A stretch of DNA of 64,000 bases, taken from contig BJKQ01000002.1 in assembly GCA_006538405.1 (NCBI GenBank), positions 1,922,001 to 1,986,000 on the forward strand, written 5' to 3'. Numbering within the stretch: the stretch's first letter is position 1; each line of letters opens with the position of its first letter. Positions 11,581 through 23,610 of the stretch are shown here, in pieces. This stretch comes from Hansfordia pulvinata (taxonomy: Eukaryota > Ascomycota > Sordariomycetes > Xylariales). Position numbers and translations under genes: made by a program. Below the pieces are notes generated by a model that did not search any database, was not told where the DNA came from, and saw only the letters and a program-made list of their open reading frames with translations.

Positions 11581-13956
11581 AGCGGCCCAGTATGAACAAT
11601 GAGAGAGAAGATGGAGGATATCCAGCATAACACGGTCCCCGACACGAAACCCCAGGGGGCAGTCAGTCCAGCAACGAGGCCGTCACACGTTTGCAGCTGT
11701 GCGAGCGATGGCGCCCGTACCGGACCTGGCCGGTCTTCTAGGAGGGCAGTGTCCAGGGAAGCATTTCGTGGGGGCGCAAGAGCCCAGCCCAGTGAAACTC
11801 GTATCTGCGGACTCACGGACCTCAGCCGAGAGTCAAGGCAGGGCATGGCATGGCCTTGGCTCGAGCGCCGGCGCGGGCGCGGCAGAAGCAGAGGCGGAAG
11901 TCGAAGCATTGTTTGCGGGCGTCCTTCCCGGTGCAATACGCCATGAAGTACGAGACCTGCCGACTCGTCGTGATGCCGACTGCACGTGCCTGGTTGCTGC
12001 CCGGGCCAGCTAGCGCTTCTCGTAAATCTGTTTCCGTTATACTCGTTGTGTCGTCGGCGCAGCATCGCGCCCCGGTATTTGCGCAATCTTTTATACAGCA
12101 CCAATCTACGGATAAGCCGTCAGTTCGCGACTACACGTAGCTCGTTCAGTGAGTTTCTGTTGGCTGCTGGTTGGCACGGGAGAAGCGTCCCCCTCATGCT
12201 CGTCCCGGGCGCTGAATTAGGCACATGAGCTACGGCTAGCAGGGCCCACAGCCTCGGGCGTGCCCCGGGACACTTGCCGGGGCAAACGGACTGCAATCCC
12301 CGGGTTTGGGGAAGTATGGAAGACTGGCAGAGAAACGAAGCGCGCGAGGGGCTGTCTGAATTGGAGGTAGAAGTTGGGGAGGAGGATCAAGCAGGTGGCG
12401 GCGGGAGGCGGGAGCGGAAGAGGAGGGGGCGGAATGCGGGTTCGGGATGCGGACGGAGGCGGCGGCGGCAGCCAGGGCGGCCAGGACGAGGCCGAGAAGA
12501 CGAGTGTCGTACCAAGAGCAAGGTGCTTACGAGTACTCGTATTCACGGTGTTTGGCTCGGCCTGGGATGAGATTCGGAAGCAAGCTGCCAGGTTCCGTGA
12601 AGGTGGCTGAGCAGCATGGCTGGGCGCGGGGTGTTCGCGCCCCTGCCCGGTCCAGTGATAACCTTGGCGATATGCGTGTCAAGTACGCACGCACTCAGCC
12701 GTGCTTCCAGAACAGGAAGAGGAAAAAAGAACGAGTGGAGGAGAGATAGGATGGAGTGGACAACACGAGCGAACCCGCTGCTTTGTTGCAGGCGTGCGTG
12801 CACACGGAGACGAGGCTGGCACGTGAACCATCTACACGGAACCGCGGGCGTCTTTGGTTGGTCCCTCCTCCCCTGCCGTGATGTGCTCGTAGGTACCAGG
12901 CCAGTGTTGTGTCCTCAGCCCCTCTGCTGTGTTGTTGGTTGATGTACCTTTGATTTGTGATGCTGAAGTGAACTCACAGGAGGGGGATGGGGGTTTGCGG
13001 GATCGCGGGGCGGGCAGCTAAATTTAGAGATGCCGGGGACAACGGCATCAGTCAATCAACCGGTCAATCGATCAACTGAAAGACCACCAATCTCGGCGCC
13101 GTGCGTTATGGCGCGGTCGGCAAGACAGCGGCCATCCATTGAACAAAGAACCTTCACTGTGCTGGCGAGGCGCGCCCCTGCGCAGCTGAGAGGTCGAGGT
13201 CGGGTCATAAATCGGGTTCCGAGATAAACTGATAGGTAGTGGCAGTGGCAGTGGCGACAGTGACAGCAGTGGCAGTTTCATCTGGGCGCGGCCGGACCGG
13301 ACCAGACCTCCCTCCACTACCTCCATCGTACCTGCCTCTACTGGACCAAACCCGGTCGCACCTGACTTGTGCTTGTTCGGGCCGTGGTAGATGCCTCTCG
13401 CTCTGTAAGATCCATCTATACGCGGTAGTACCTTCCACGTTCAAATCAAGGTACCCCATTTCCAGGTTCGTGCTGGTGACCGCACCAGACGCGTGCGGGC
13501 TGTGTGTGCTTACCGGTACCTACCTTACCTTACCTTATACATGTAGATGCACGCGGGACCAACTGAAGTGTTGATGCTATGCTGGAAATGGCAGGATGGA
13601 CGAGTGCGCCCTTCCGTGCACGAGAGCGCCCCGGTCGACACGAATGAGAACGGACTGATGGATGAACAGACTTCATTGAATGTGAGTCACGAGCACAGCG
13701 CGATGTTCAAATCGAGACGCTCCAGCACTGCCGGCATGGCGGCGCTGCGCCGACTCGCGCGCGCGCGCGACTGACGGCCCCTTGTTAAGGACCCAGGGTA
13801 CCTAGACATCCAAGCTTGCTATTCCTGGGACCTCAACTGCCGACCACTCTCACCCCAAAGGCCCAGACCTCTTTGCTACCCCTGCGCTGTCCGTCTTGGC
13901 TGCGTGATCTGCTTTGTCGTCATCCGTACGAGGACTTTCCAGGCGTGCCAGAGCAA

Positions 13957-13967
13957 GGGGGGGGGGG
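13957..13967. repeat. Poly-G run, 11 bases
   Basis: Eleven consecutive G in intergenic DNA. Confidence 0.9.
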
Positions 13968-16369
13968 CCCTTGATTCCGACCCAAGACAAGACGGACAAG
14001 ACTTTGCCCGACTTGCCCGACTCGCCGCCATTGTTTCCTGTTGCTGCCGCCGCCGCTGCCGCTGCCGCTGTGTCTATGGCCTTTGCAGGGCTTGCGATCG
14101 GCGCTAGATGGGTGCGCTCCCTCCTGCTGGCCCCTGTCACCCCCCACTACCGAGTTCACGATCACGCACGAGTACTCGTACCCGTAACGCATCGCGATGC
14201 CGAAGCCCCATGGCGCCTCCCCCCTTCGCCGGATATGCGGCTGTCGAGTGGTGGACGAGTGCAAGTGGAAACGGCGGCGGCGGCGTCTTGCGTTCTGACT
14301 TGCGTTTGAGCCCAGCCAGCCGGGAGATTCGCCTTTTGTTTGCTCGCGGCCGCTGTCTCTCTCTCTCTCTCTCCCGCTTCTGGGGAGCGCCGGCGTGTCA
14401 GGTTTCTTCTCCTCTCCCCTCCCCTCCCTCCGAGCCGCCGCGCCACCCGACTCGTTCTTCCCTCCACCACTGAACTAGGCAGCCTGCTATCCGGACCCAG
14501 GAACCGCTGCTGCGAGAGTGAGGCCTTGTACTCGCAGTGCCTGGCACTGGAACGGGTCGTGGACCGTGCTGGCAAGGCGAGGCAACGGAGGCAGCCAAGT
14601 CTCCCCCCTCCCGGGCGAGTACGAGTAAACAACCAGTGTGCGCCAGAGCCCTGTGAGATTGGATAGTGAGACAGAATGACGGGCCTTGTTCTGGACAAAG
14701 CCGGGCTGGACGGGCGCAGAGAGAGACACACCGGGTCGCATTGTTGCTCGTGCAAGCAGGGAACTACCGGTATTCCTTAAGCAGCATTAATGTTGTTATG
14801 CCGAGAATGGGGTACGAGTACATGAGTCTTGTCGTCTGTCCGTCCGGCGAGGCTGACACCTTGCTATAACAAAATATAATAAGTGAAGATTAATCAGTAA
14901 GTGCCTTGTTAGCTATTGGAGGCAACGCTTCGCCCAAGATCATCGGTTTCCACACCGGAGTCCTGTCGCTATCCTTGCGCGAACGCTCCTCAGTGTCAAT
15001 AAAGAATAAAGGCGCGGGCAGGCCGTCGCCTGACGTCCGTGCCTGCGATGTCCTTTATTGGTGGGCGGGTCAGTACTTGTACTTGGGTACCTGCTAAGGA
15101 GGTCATGAGGTACGCGTACATGTAGTCTAAGAATGCCGTCTTGGGCAGGCCTCCAACCTCCATCTGAACCAGATCCCTTCGTGTGCTATATGATTACCTA
15201 CCCTACTGTGCCTACCTAACCTATTGGCATTAATAACTTATTAGTATCTTGGTCGTGCTCGCATAGTTTACCGCAGGCCTCGTCCAATCCTGTGCATTCT
15301 ATCGTTGTCCATAAAAAGCAAGCACCACCACATGGGTAAATAGTTGTTCTTCTAGCATGTTGCTTACCTAGGTATGTATTCGTGTTCCCATCGGACTACC
15401 TACCTACATGTATCAAATGTAATAATAGATAGATATGTCAAGTACACGAGCATTAGGTACCCGATCCAAGTGCGTCTATGATACCTTATGTAGCGATCAC
15501 CAGGCGCCTTATGCATGCACAAAGGTCGCTCCAAATTGAACCGACTGGAACATATCAGACACATTTACTCGTACAGAGACAACGCCTGGGCAGCGAGATT
15601 TGTTTGAGATTCGCTCTACTCGTACGGCCACTATTCTACTTGCCTGTGCTTTCAACTTTTTCTTGGACCCCAACGCGGCTCCTCGGCCCATACCAGACCT
15701 ACTACTAATAACATATTCGGCAGATGCACATGTAGTGCCTGCCAACTAAGTTAGGTGCTCATTCTCCTTCGTCCGAGTACTCGTACGCCCGCGTAGCCGG
15801 CAGCCTCTCCGCGGCCGCGGCCCTACTCGTACTCCATCCTCATGTTCCAATCAGTATCCGCGGATTGAAAGAGAAGATCCAATGGGCGGATGGAGAGAGG
15901 GTGATCGGGCGTGATTTCCAGCCCGCGGTAGATTAAACCACGATATTATTGCTGCTATTAATTACCAGATTGCTCCCTCGCTAACCCGAGAGGAGACGGC
16001 GCAAGAGGACGGGGCACCAGTGCTGGGCCCTACCCCGTCACGCCCGTAGACGGATACTCGTATTAGGCGTGTAGACCCGCCCGTTTTGGGTGAGCCAATT
16101 GGTGGTTTCCTCCTCCGTTTCTTCATAAGAATAGAAGAAAAGAAAGAAAAAAAAGACTCGAATATTGGCATGTTCAAATTAGACCGACTCGTGTTCTCTG
16201 ATGTCCAGTATACATGTATACTCGTACAGACAAGAACGAACTTTTATGCACTCGTTGCACGCACAACAGCCCCCCCTCTCACGTTCTTCAACTCCTCGGG
16301 GCCAACACTGGAGGCAATCGCCCAACCCATAATCCTCGCGCCAACCAGTGCAGAGGCGCACAGTTTAGG

Positions 16370-16391
16370 TTTGAAGTCCATGGACTTCAAA
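16370..16391. repeat. 22-bp perfect palindrome
   Basis: TTTGAAGTCCA is followed immediately by its exact reverse complement TGGACTTCAAA, centred on an NcoI-like CCATGG. No spacer is present. It lies in the AT-richer part of a gene-poor region. Confidence 0.95.
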
Positions 16392-18576
16392 TATCTGAAT
16401 GCCTTGTGACGTCGTCTTATGCACATACACCAGGTCAGTACCGTATGTAGTTACACGTAACTTGTAAATGCAGCGTGCTGCAGTGCTCCAGAGGCCCGCA
16501 GGCACATCCATGGTATCATGTGCGCTGGCGTACCCTCACCTTCGGCCCGGACCCTTGGAACCTACCTAGGTAGTATGTACTGACTCGAATGGTGGAATTC
16601 CATCACTGCGGGCATGTTTTCGCCGGAGACCTCGGTCCCCAGGATCCGAGAAGGGCAATCCAGAAGGGTGTCTGCGTACATCTGGAGAGAGACAGGCAGC
16701 CCATCATTCATGGATCATGGCCAACACGGGCTGCCCGTGGCCAGCCGAAGCGAGCCATCCCGCATCACTGCCAGTCGCCATTAGCCCTCTGCGGCAGCTG
16801 TACGAGAGGTATGGATCCATAGCGTGGATCTGTCAGGAGGCCCAAACCACGGGAGCGCCCCCGAGAACAGGCGCCGCGTCGGCGGGGCACATTTACCTGG
16901 ATGTACTCGAGGAATCCAGGGACGGGATCAACCCATCAGAGAGCTTCAGTGCAGCGAGTGGCCGGAGGGAGGTGCTCCAGCTCCGAACGAATGCATCCAA
17001 TGGATCCTGGTAGGCTCCGTGGCTCCGGGTCTGGTGTCTGACAGCTCCTGTCGCAGAGACCACACCCCGCCCCCTCTGACTCGAGGCACAGACACAAGCA
17101 CGCGCGTGCCCTGGGCCACCAGTAGTTGTTCTCGCAAAGCACTCTATTCTACCCTGGCGTGCCTTGCTTCCCCGAACCAATGCAACGCGCCGGGGTGGGT
17201 GACTTGTATGGAGTTGAAGAAGCGGCCTTGCAATCGCTGACCGGGTGCCCAGCTCTGATGTACAACTTTAGGTACCTTGGCGTGCTTGGGTATGGATGAC
17301 CTGTGCTCTCCAGCGTTCGTCAAAGTCCGGTTGCTTCCACTGTACTGGGTGTTGCGTACGAGTACCTCACGAAACGCCCACAGCAGGAGTACCTCGTTCT
17401 CTACCGATAGACTACCTGCTTTGAATGTACTCAAACTTATATGTGCGAGTACCTTAGATCCAATATCCGTACGAGTACATCCATTAAGTGTACTTGATTG
17501 GATCCACACCGTAACAGCGACATCATCTGCACCGCCCAGATCTTGCGCGGGGGCCTCGAGAGCTGCTTGCTTGTCGTCGCCGTCGCCGAGGTCCCTCTAC
17601 ATCCAGCCTTCTAGCAGCTATTTGACTGTAGGTGCCCACGCAGACATAGAACATATTATCATATGCTGGGTGTGCCGTTGAAGATCACGGGCAGTTATCT
17701 GCATACAAGTACCTGGATTTCCTGGCCAGACAAAACCATCATTGTAAGCACCTAAGGTATGTAGACAGGCAAGGTCCATACCGAAGGTGAGGTAAGGTAC
17801 ATCCATGATAGATGCGCATACCAGACATCCATCGGGCATGTAAAGCTCGCCAGGTACAGATCAGGTACCTCACTGGCCGAATGGGCATAACCTCACGCAG
17901 AGGCGATGCCTGATGAGCACGCTTCAATGAGCAGAAAAGAAAAGCCCGATACGCACTGGCTACCACCTCAATCTGGATCCACCACCTCACGTCCCGGACT
18001 CGAGCTGCCACTGGAGGACTCGAGTTCTCTGAATCAGAGCCCCGGCGACGTCCCCACTACCTCGAGCACGGTGGTGTATGCCAATCAGTACCCGAGGCGG
18101 GGACGGGTGCCCCGAGGACTGCCGCTCCGAGCACCAGAGTGGACGTACCGACTCACGATGCAAGCCGACCTCGAGGTACCTGTACTGCTTCTGCTTCTGC
18201 TCCTGCCCCTGCTCCATACCTGCCTTGGATAGACCCGAGGGCTCACCTCGCCTTCTGCGCTTCTTCCCTCGCTCCATGTCCTTGTCGAGCGGCTGCGCGC
18301 GACTCATCCATCCGTCTCCCCCCCGTCCCATCCAATCCATCCCCGACCGTCTGAACGGCGTGGCCGCCTTCCAAGTTGCAAGTCGTCCCCCTCGCCTCCC
18401 GCCTCTCCGCCGCTGCCCCCGATCCCATCCAACTGGTTTCCCTTTCGACCACACTCCCCCCTCGCTTCCCTCTTCTTCCGTTCCTCATTTCCACCACCAC
18501 AAAACGCAACCTTACCTCCAGGGAGTGGTCAGCCTGCTCGCCCTCCTCCGGCCACCTCGACCTCAAGGCGGTAGTG

Positions 18577-18597
18577 GGTACCTACCACCTACCTGCC
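18577..18597. repeat. 21-bp dispersed repeat, copy 1 (GGTACCTACC family)
   Basis: Twenty-one bases beginning GGTACCTACCACCTACC are identical to 60532-60552, 42 kb away on the same strand. A shortened version is at about 8673-8690. This copy lies about 400 bases upstream of the RhoGAP start. Confidence 0.85.
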
Positions 18598-18987
18598 TGT
18601 ACCGCACCGTGTCTCCCTACCTCCCTACCTACTACATACCTGACTACCGTACGGTAGGTACCTACCTTACCTACAACCTCCACCATCCTCACGTACCCCG
18701 GACCACGCCACCCTTCCTGGCTCCCGCACCCGCTGCCGCCCGAGACCTTATTATTACACTCCCACCACTACTACGGCCTACTCTACTCGCCTCACCTGTT
18801 CGTCCTCGACCTGCCCGAGCCCGACCTCCACCTGAACAACTCAACTCCCGCTCTGCGCTGCTCCGACCCGGTCAACAACGATTCCTCTCTCGCTTCCATC
18901 ACGACGCCTCCAGCCCTGCGCCCAATCCACGCCAGCTGCCGAGCCCCATACGGTCGCGGTTCTCCGCGCACCTTCATTCCGACAACA

Positions 18988-21785
18988 ATGGCGACGCCAT
19001 CCAAGCCACCGCACCAGTCGAGTCCGCCTACGCCCCAGCAGCCCTCTCATCCCGCCTCGCCCCCGGCAAGGCACAAAGACAACCTCAAGAGCTGGTGGAG
19101 GAAGTTCACCAAGGACAGCGAGCAGGACTCTCGCGGTATGTCCCGCCCTTCCTTCCGTTCTCCTCTCCCATCCCCGTCCCCTCTCCCTTCCCCATCAGCT
19201 GGCCCGCTTTGGCCCGCTCGCTGCTGCATCTCGTCTTGTTGCCTCCAATCACCCCTCTTGCTCTCCTCCCGAGTCCACTGCGCTGCGCCAGTCCACTCGT
19301 CGCATTCATCAAAGTCGTGCTTCGTCGCCCGCGCCGTTCCCAGTTTTCGCATATCTCTAGCCCATGCCTGCTCTGACGCGGGCGCGCGGGCGCAGGCGCG
19401 GTGACTGATCGGCGATGAAACCCCCTGCTTTTTGCCAAACGCGCCAGCACGTCGCCGCCCAGTCGCAGACCCAACTCTTACGCACCGTGCATCTTGGCAA
19501 TGGTGCTCCTCGACACAAATGTACTGACAGTCCTGCAGCAGCCGTGAAAGCGCCCGGCATCTTCGGTGTCCCCTTGCGACAGAGTATCACATACGCGAAC
19601 GTCGCCATTTCTCTTGTGGACGACGACGGCAAAAGCTACATCTACGGATATGTACCCATCGTCGTCGCCAAATGCGGCGTTTTTCTGAAAGAAAAAGGTA
19701 GTTATATCACGAAGCCCCTCGACTTCTTCGCGCATGATGGCTGACTGGTTTTTAGCAACCTCTGTTGAGGGTATCTTCCGCCTGAGCGGCTCCGAAAAAC
19801 GCATCAAGGAGCTCAAGGCTCACTTCGACTCTCCCGACCGCTATGGCAAGGGCCTTGTTTGGGATGGCTTCACCGTGCACGATGCCGCTAACGTTCTGCG
19901 TCGCTATCTCAACGACCTCCCCGAACCAGTCGTCCCTCTCGATCTATATGAACAGTTTCGTGACCCTCTCCGAGGTCACACAAAGCAGGCCGTCGGCGAC
20001 TCGGAAGGCACTACACAGCCCATGGACAGTTTCAACGAGGCGGAGGCGATTCAGAGATATCAACAGCTTATCAAGGAGCTGCCGCCCCTCAACAGGCAGC
20101 TACTGCTCTACATTCTGGATCTTCTGGCTGTCTTCGCCGCCAAGGCCGAGGAAAACCGCATGACGGCTGAGAACCTGGCGGCCATTTTCCAGCCGGGCAT
20201 GCTGTCCCACCCGACACACGCCATGGCGCCAGAAGAATATCGCCTCAACCAATGCGTCATCATCTTTCTGATCAACAAGCAGGATAATTTCCTGATTGGC
20301 ATGCAGGGGACTGGAACAGATGAGAAGACGAAGCAGGAAATTGAAAAGGGAGCGCCCGCCATCGTGACACCAACCACACCGGCGCGCAAGTCGGGTGGTG
20401 TGCATCGCTCGGCCTCCAACTCGAGTGCGGCGGCCGACAGCATCAGCAGAGACGGCATGCTGCGCAGAAACCGCTCTGTTTCATCTCGACACTCGCGCCA
20501 GTCCAACGGCGCAACCACTCCCAACAGCCCTGCGCACACGGCAACTCCCAGTAGCGGGCTGGGTCGCAGCAACACTGTTCCCTCGAAGAAGTCGCCCCAT
20601 GTCCCCTCGGGAAGGTTTCAAGCGCGACAAGAATCTCCTTCGACCGCCGCAGCACCATCATCGCCTTCTCCTGCTGGAGGAGCCGTCGCCACCCCTCCGA
20701 CCGTGTCCGAAGAACCCCCGGCAGTGAACGAGCCCGTAGTTGAAGCTAGCAAATCGAGTCAGACGGGAGCAAGCACTCTCATGCCCGGAGCGTACATCCC
20801 AACTAGAAATCAGGATCGTACGCTCGAGGCCAACAACGATATGACTGCGCCATTCAAAGACAAGGGTCTCCAAGCCATTTTCAACCGTTCACCAGCCGAC
20901 AACAGCAAGAGACAGCCAAACAAGTTGCAAAAGAAGCGAGTGACCAGCAGCAACAACCCTAGTGCGCACAGTTCCACCGTCTCGCTGGCTCCTCACCTGC
21001 CTGCTGGCGCACCATCCCCGGCTCTTGACTTTGGTGTGCCCCCCGAAGAGGAAACACCCGCCGAAAGCAGCCATCAGCCTGAGAATGCCACGACGATAGA
21101 AACTCCCTCAGAACCTACACCAAGGGCTTCTCAAGTTCCTTCAATGACCACAGTTCAACAAGCTCATGAATCGAACAACTCACTCAAGCCCAAACCATCC
21201 TCGCCCACGTCGTTGCATTCGTCGCTCAACGATGCTTCAGACCCGGATCCCAGCCATGACGAGTCAACGCAGCCATCGACAAACGAGCAGACACAGTCAG
21301 ACAAAGAGAAGAAAAAGTTTTTCCGCTTGTCACGACGAAAAGATGATTTGACCAGCCCGACATTTCCTCTCTTCGGCACCAGCAACAACAACAATTCGGA
21401 GCTCAGCGCATCATCTTCCGGCAGTGCCCAGAAGCCCCGGAAGAGCTGGACCGGCGAGTCGACGGACATACCCGCTGGACTTGTCGACGGCGAGGCGGCA
21501 ACGAAGGACAAGGACGACGGGAAAGGACCGATGAAATGGATCAAGAACAAGATGCGGGAGGCCAAGGAGAATGCGGAGCACAAACGCGCCAAATCGCCCC
21601 CAGCAGACAACAGCCACACTTCTTTGCCACTGGAGCTGAAGCGCACCAACGACGAGAAGCCTGCTCCGCCGTCCAATCTCCAGTCTCCCGTAGAGCCAAA
21701 GAACCCTCCGATCCCCCAGGACATACCTTTGCCGATGTCTCCACCAGCCACGCAAACCACTCACAGCAACCTGGGCGCCTCTTAG
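18988..21785 (+). CDS. RhoGAP domain protein, Sac7/Bag7-type
   Basis: GTPase-activating protein expected to switch off a Rho GTPase at the cell cortex, by analogy with yeast Sac7 and Bag7 (Rho1, cell-wall integrity and actin). Three exons: 18988-19135, 19539-19697 and 19756-21785, giving 778 residues with every junction in frame. Exon 1 encodes a Pro/Ser-rich start and a basic-aromatic LKSWWRKF segment. The GAP domain runs from about residue 58 to 290: FGVPLRQSI, YVPIVVAKCGVFLKEK, VEGIFRLSGS with the arginine finger at Arg111, LRRYLNDLPEPVVP and NRMTAENLAAIFQPGML. The remaining roughly 490 residues are low-complexity, rich in Ser, Pro, Thr and Asn with basic patches, and probably disordered and phosphorylated. 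The start lies in a good context (CAACAATGG). The 404-nt first intron is long for this genome. Confidence 0.92.
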
Positions 21786-23610
21786 TTGGAGGGCTCGGTT
21801 CGAATTGTGCGGGGTTGCCAGCTTGGTATGGCGGAATCGGAGCTAAATGGCAGAAGAGTGGACACGGGGCGCAGATACGAGGAGTGCTCTCGGGCTGGTT
21901 CCAACAGGACAGGACTGGAATGATTGACCAAAATTGGCTTGCGGCTTTCTATCGAGGCAGGGCGTTATTCGGGCAGCAGCGATGAGTATTGGGCATGTTT
22001 TCGACATGACGGGATGACGCTGCTCTTTCCAGGTCACTGGTGGGTAGAAAGAGGACAGGAACCGAAAGAGAGATCAAGGGGGAGGGAGGCTTTGAGAACG
22101 GCGTCTGTTGGCCTTGATATTGTTTTCCTGCTCAGGGATACCCACCATGTTGAGAATCCGATGATTCTCGCTTTATTTACCACGTTACTGTTTTCCGCGG
22201 ACCATGTGTTTTTCTAATGTGTTCAATCTGTCGCAGTGGCGTCTGCCGTGTCTTGCCTAGCCGCAGGATCAAGATATACAATATTGACATACATATCCTA
22301 GCAGGAAGGAAGAGTTAATCAGCGCTCGGGACGACATTGCTGCTTGCGAGGTCTTCCCGTTGGGATCTCTGCTCGCTACCGAGCATGTGCGTCCCCGAGA
22401 GTGCAGGTATGCTTATTGAATACAATAATGTGAAAGTTCAAGTATTACGCCATGTCAACCAGTTCTTCTCACGGCGTGGAACCGCCCGACTCAGCGCTCG
22501 ATATGGCTCCTTATGTCGCGCGTGATGTGGACTATACATACCACGCTGTCGTACTGGGAGACGGAACGAATACAAGCCATGTGTCGCAGGCCGTAAGATC
22601 GCTGCCCTCACATGAGCGGCTTGTGTCGCACCTCGTCACAGACCTACATGTAGGGGGATGGGTGCCAGAGAAAGTCGGGCAACGAAAAACGCAAAACGAA
22701 GTGGGCGCTTCCAAAGTACGATTCCGGCTTTATGTGGCGGACTTGGAAGTCTCATAGCAGGCTGCCGCATCACAGGTCGAGCTTGTTGCACAGAAACGCG
22801 ACTCGGCGGAATCAAATATGCAGAATGGCAAGATGACTCAATTTCCTATGAGTGAACTCTCTATAGAGCCGTGTGGTACTACTGCTATAGGGCAGGGGGG
22901 TGACTTACCTGGCTCTCTGGTGAGTAGTAGAGCGATGACTTACCTGGGTTTGTACGATGCTGCGATTTTGAGCCTTTGATGCCGCTCATGAAAATCTTCG
23001 CTGGTGTTGCTGCTGCTGCTGCTAGATAAAGGCACGGACTTACCTGGAAAGCTGCGGGGTGAGGAGGAGGGGCTCGAGATGAGCTGGAGGGGAATTGTTC
23101 GAGACGTCTGCGAGGGGGGGTTAGCAGGAAATCAACGCTGGTGACGCGACAGTGAAAATGATTGGTAGTGAGCTGTGGGCCAGTTGGCAGCCTCGAAGGA
23201 CACTTTGAGCCGCGGGCCAGTTGGCAGCCCGGGCTTCTTTGGTGAGGCTTCATGCCAGATGCCGGAGAAACTGCTTTAAAGCGAGTCTTCTCCTCTCTGC
23301 ATTACTATTCTTGTGTGGTAGATCTGGTTGCGACGAACGCCCCAAACTCAGCCCCTCGACGGCCCTTGCAAGCCGACAGCCAAGAGACTGCATGTGCCAT
23401 CGTGTCCGATTCCCGCCACAGCAACAATAATAACCGGCAAGCTGAACAAACCCAAGTTCCCTCTTAACATGTACCTTTTCCCCCTCTATAAACGATATGC
23501 CATGCAGCAGCCGCTTTAAAAATTCGAGCTAGATTCCTTCCGAAACATGAACATGCATTGGTATCTCTTTCCAAAACAGACTTAGCGATAGTGAAAATGA
23601 CGCTTCTTTT
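21786..23610. other. Convergent intergenic region (RhoGAP 3' side to permease 3' side)
   Basis: About 1.8 kb between two genes that face each other. It holds a short hairpin (GAGAATC...GATTCTC, 22152-22169), a possible small open frame at 22452-22757, a 16-bp direct repeat at 23177-23192 and 23214-23229, and three identical minus-strand splice-donor-like words at 22902, 22937 and 23037. Confidence 0.55.
22452..22757 (+). CDS. Possible small hypothetical protein, 101 residues
   Basis: An ATG-started uninterrupted frame of 101 codons whose composition is balanced rather than low-complexity. I recognise no domain. Nothing else supports it: no family resemblance, no visible signal peptide, and a position in a convergent intergenic region. 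It may be 3' untranslated sequence or chance. Confidence 0.18.
   Translation: MSTSSSHGVEPPDSALDMAPYVARDVDYTYHAVVLGDGTNTSHVSQAVRSLPSHERLVSHLVTDLHVGGWVPEKVGQRKTQNEVGASKVRFRLYVADLEVS

Larger units (their letters stand above)
11581..18987. other. 7.4-kb gene-poor region
   Basis: No supportable coding gene. Open frames are Pro/Ser/Arg-rich and paired on opposite strands, as expected of GC-rich non-coding DNA. The last few hundred bases (about 18.1-18.98 kb) are pyrimidine-rich with many CCTCC and CCACC stretches and are probably promoter and 5' leader of the RhoGAP gene. The 14.87-16.3 kb part is more AT-rich than its surroundings. TACGAGTA/TACTCGTA words occur near 12528, 14170, 14620, 14812, 15567, 15619, 15776, 15825, 16053, 16219, 17359 and 17469. 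Confidence 0.55.

Noticed and set aside
18078..19376. 432-codon plus-strand open frame over the RhoGAP leader
   Set aside because: It is Pro/Ser/Arg-rich, has no domain, overlaps RhoGAP exon 1 in another frame and continues through its first intron. It is best read as pyrimidine-rich leader DNA.
21790..21812. tRNA B-box-like GGTTCGAATT
   Set aside because: No matching A-box or acceptor stem could be folded around it; it lies in the RhoGAP 3' flank.
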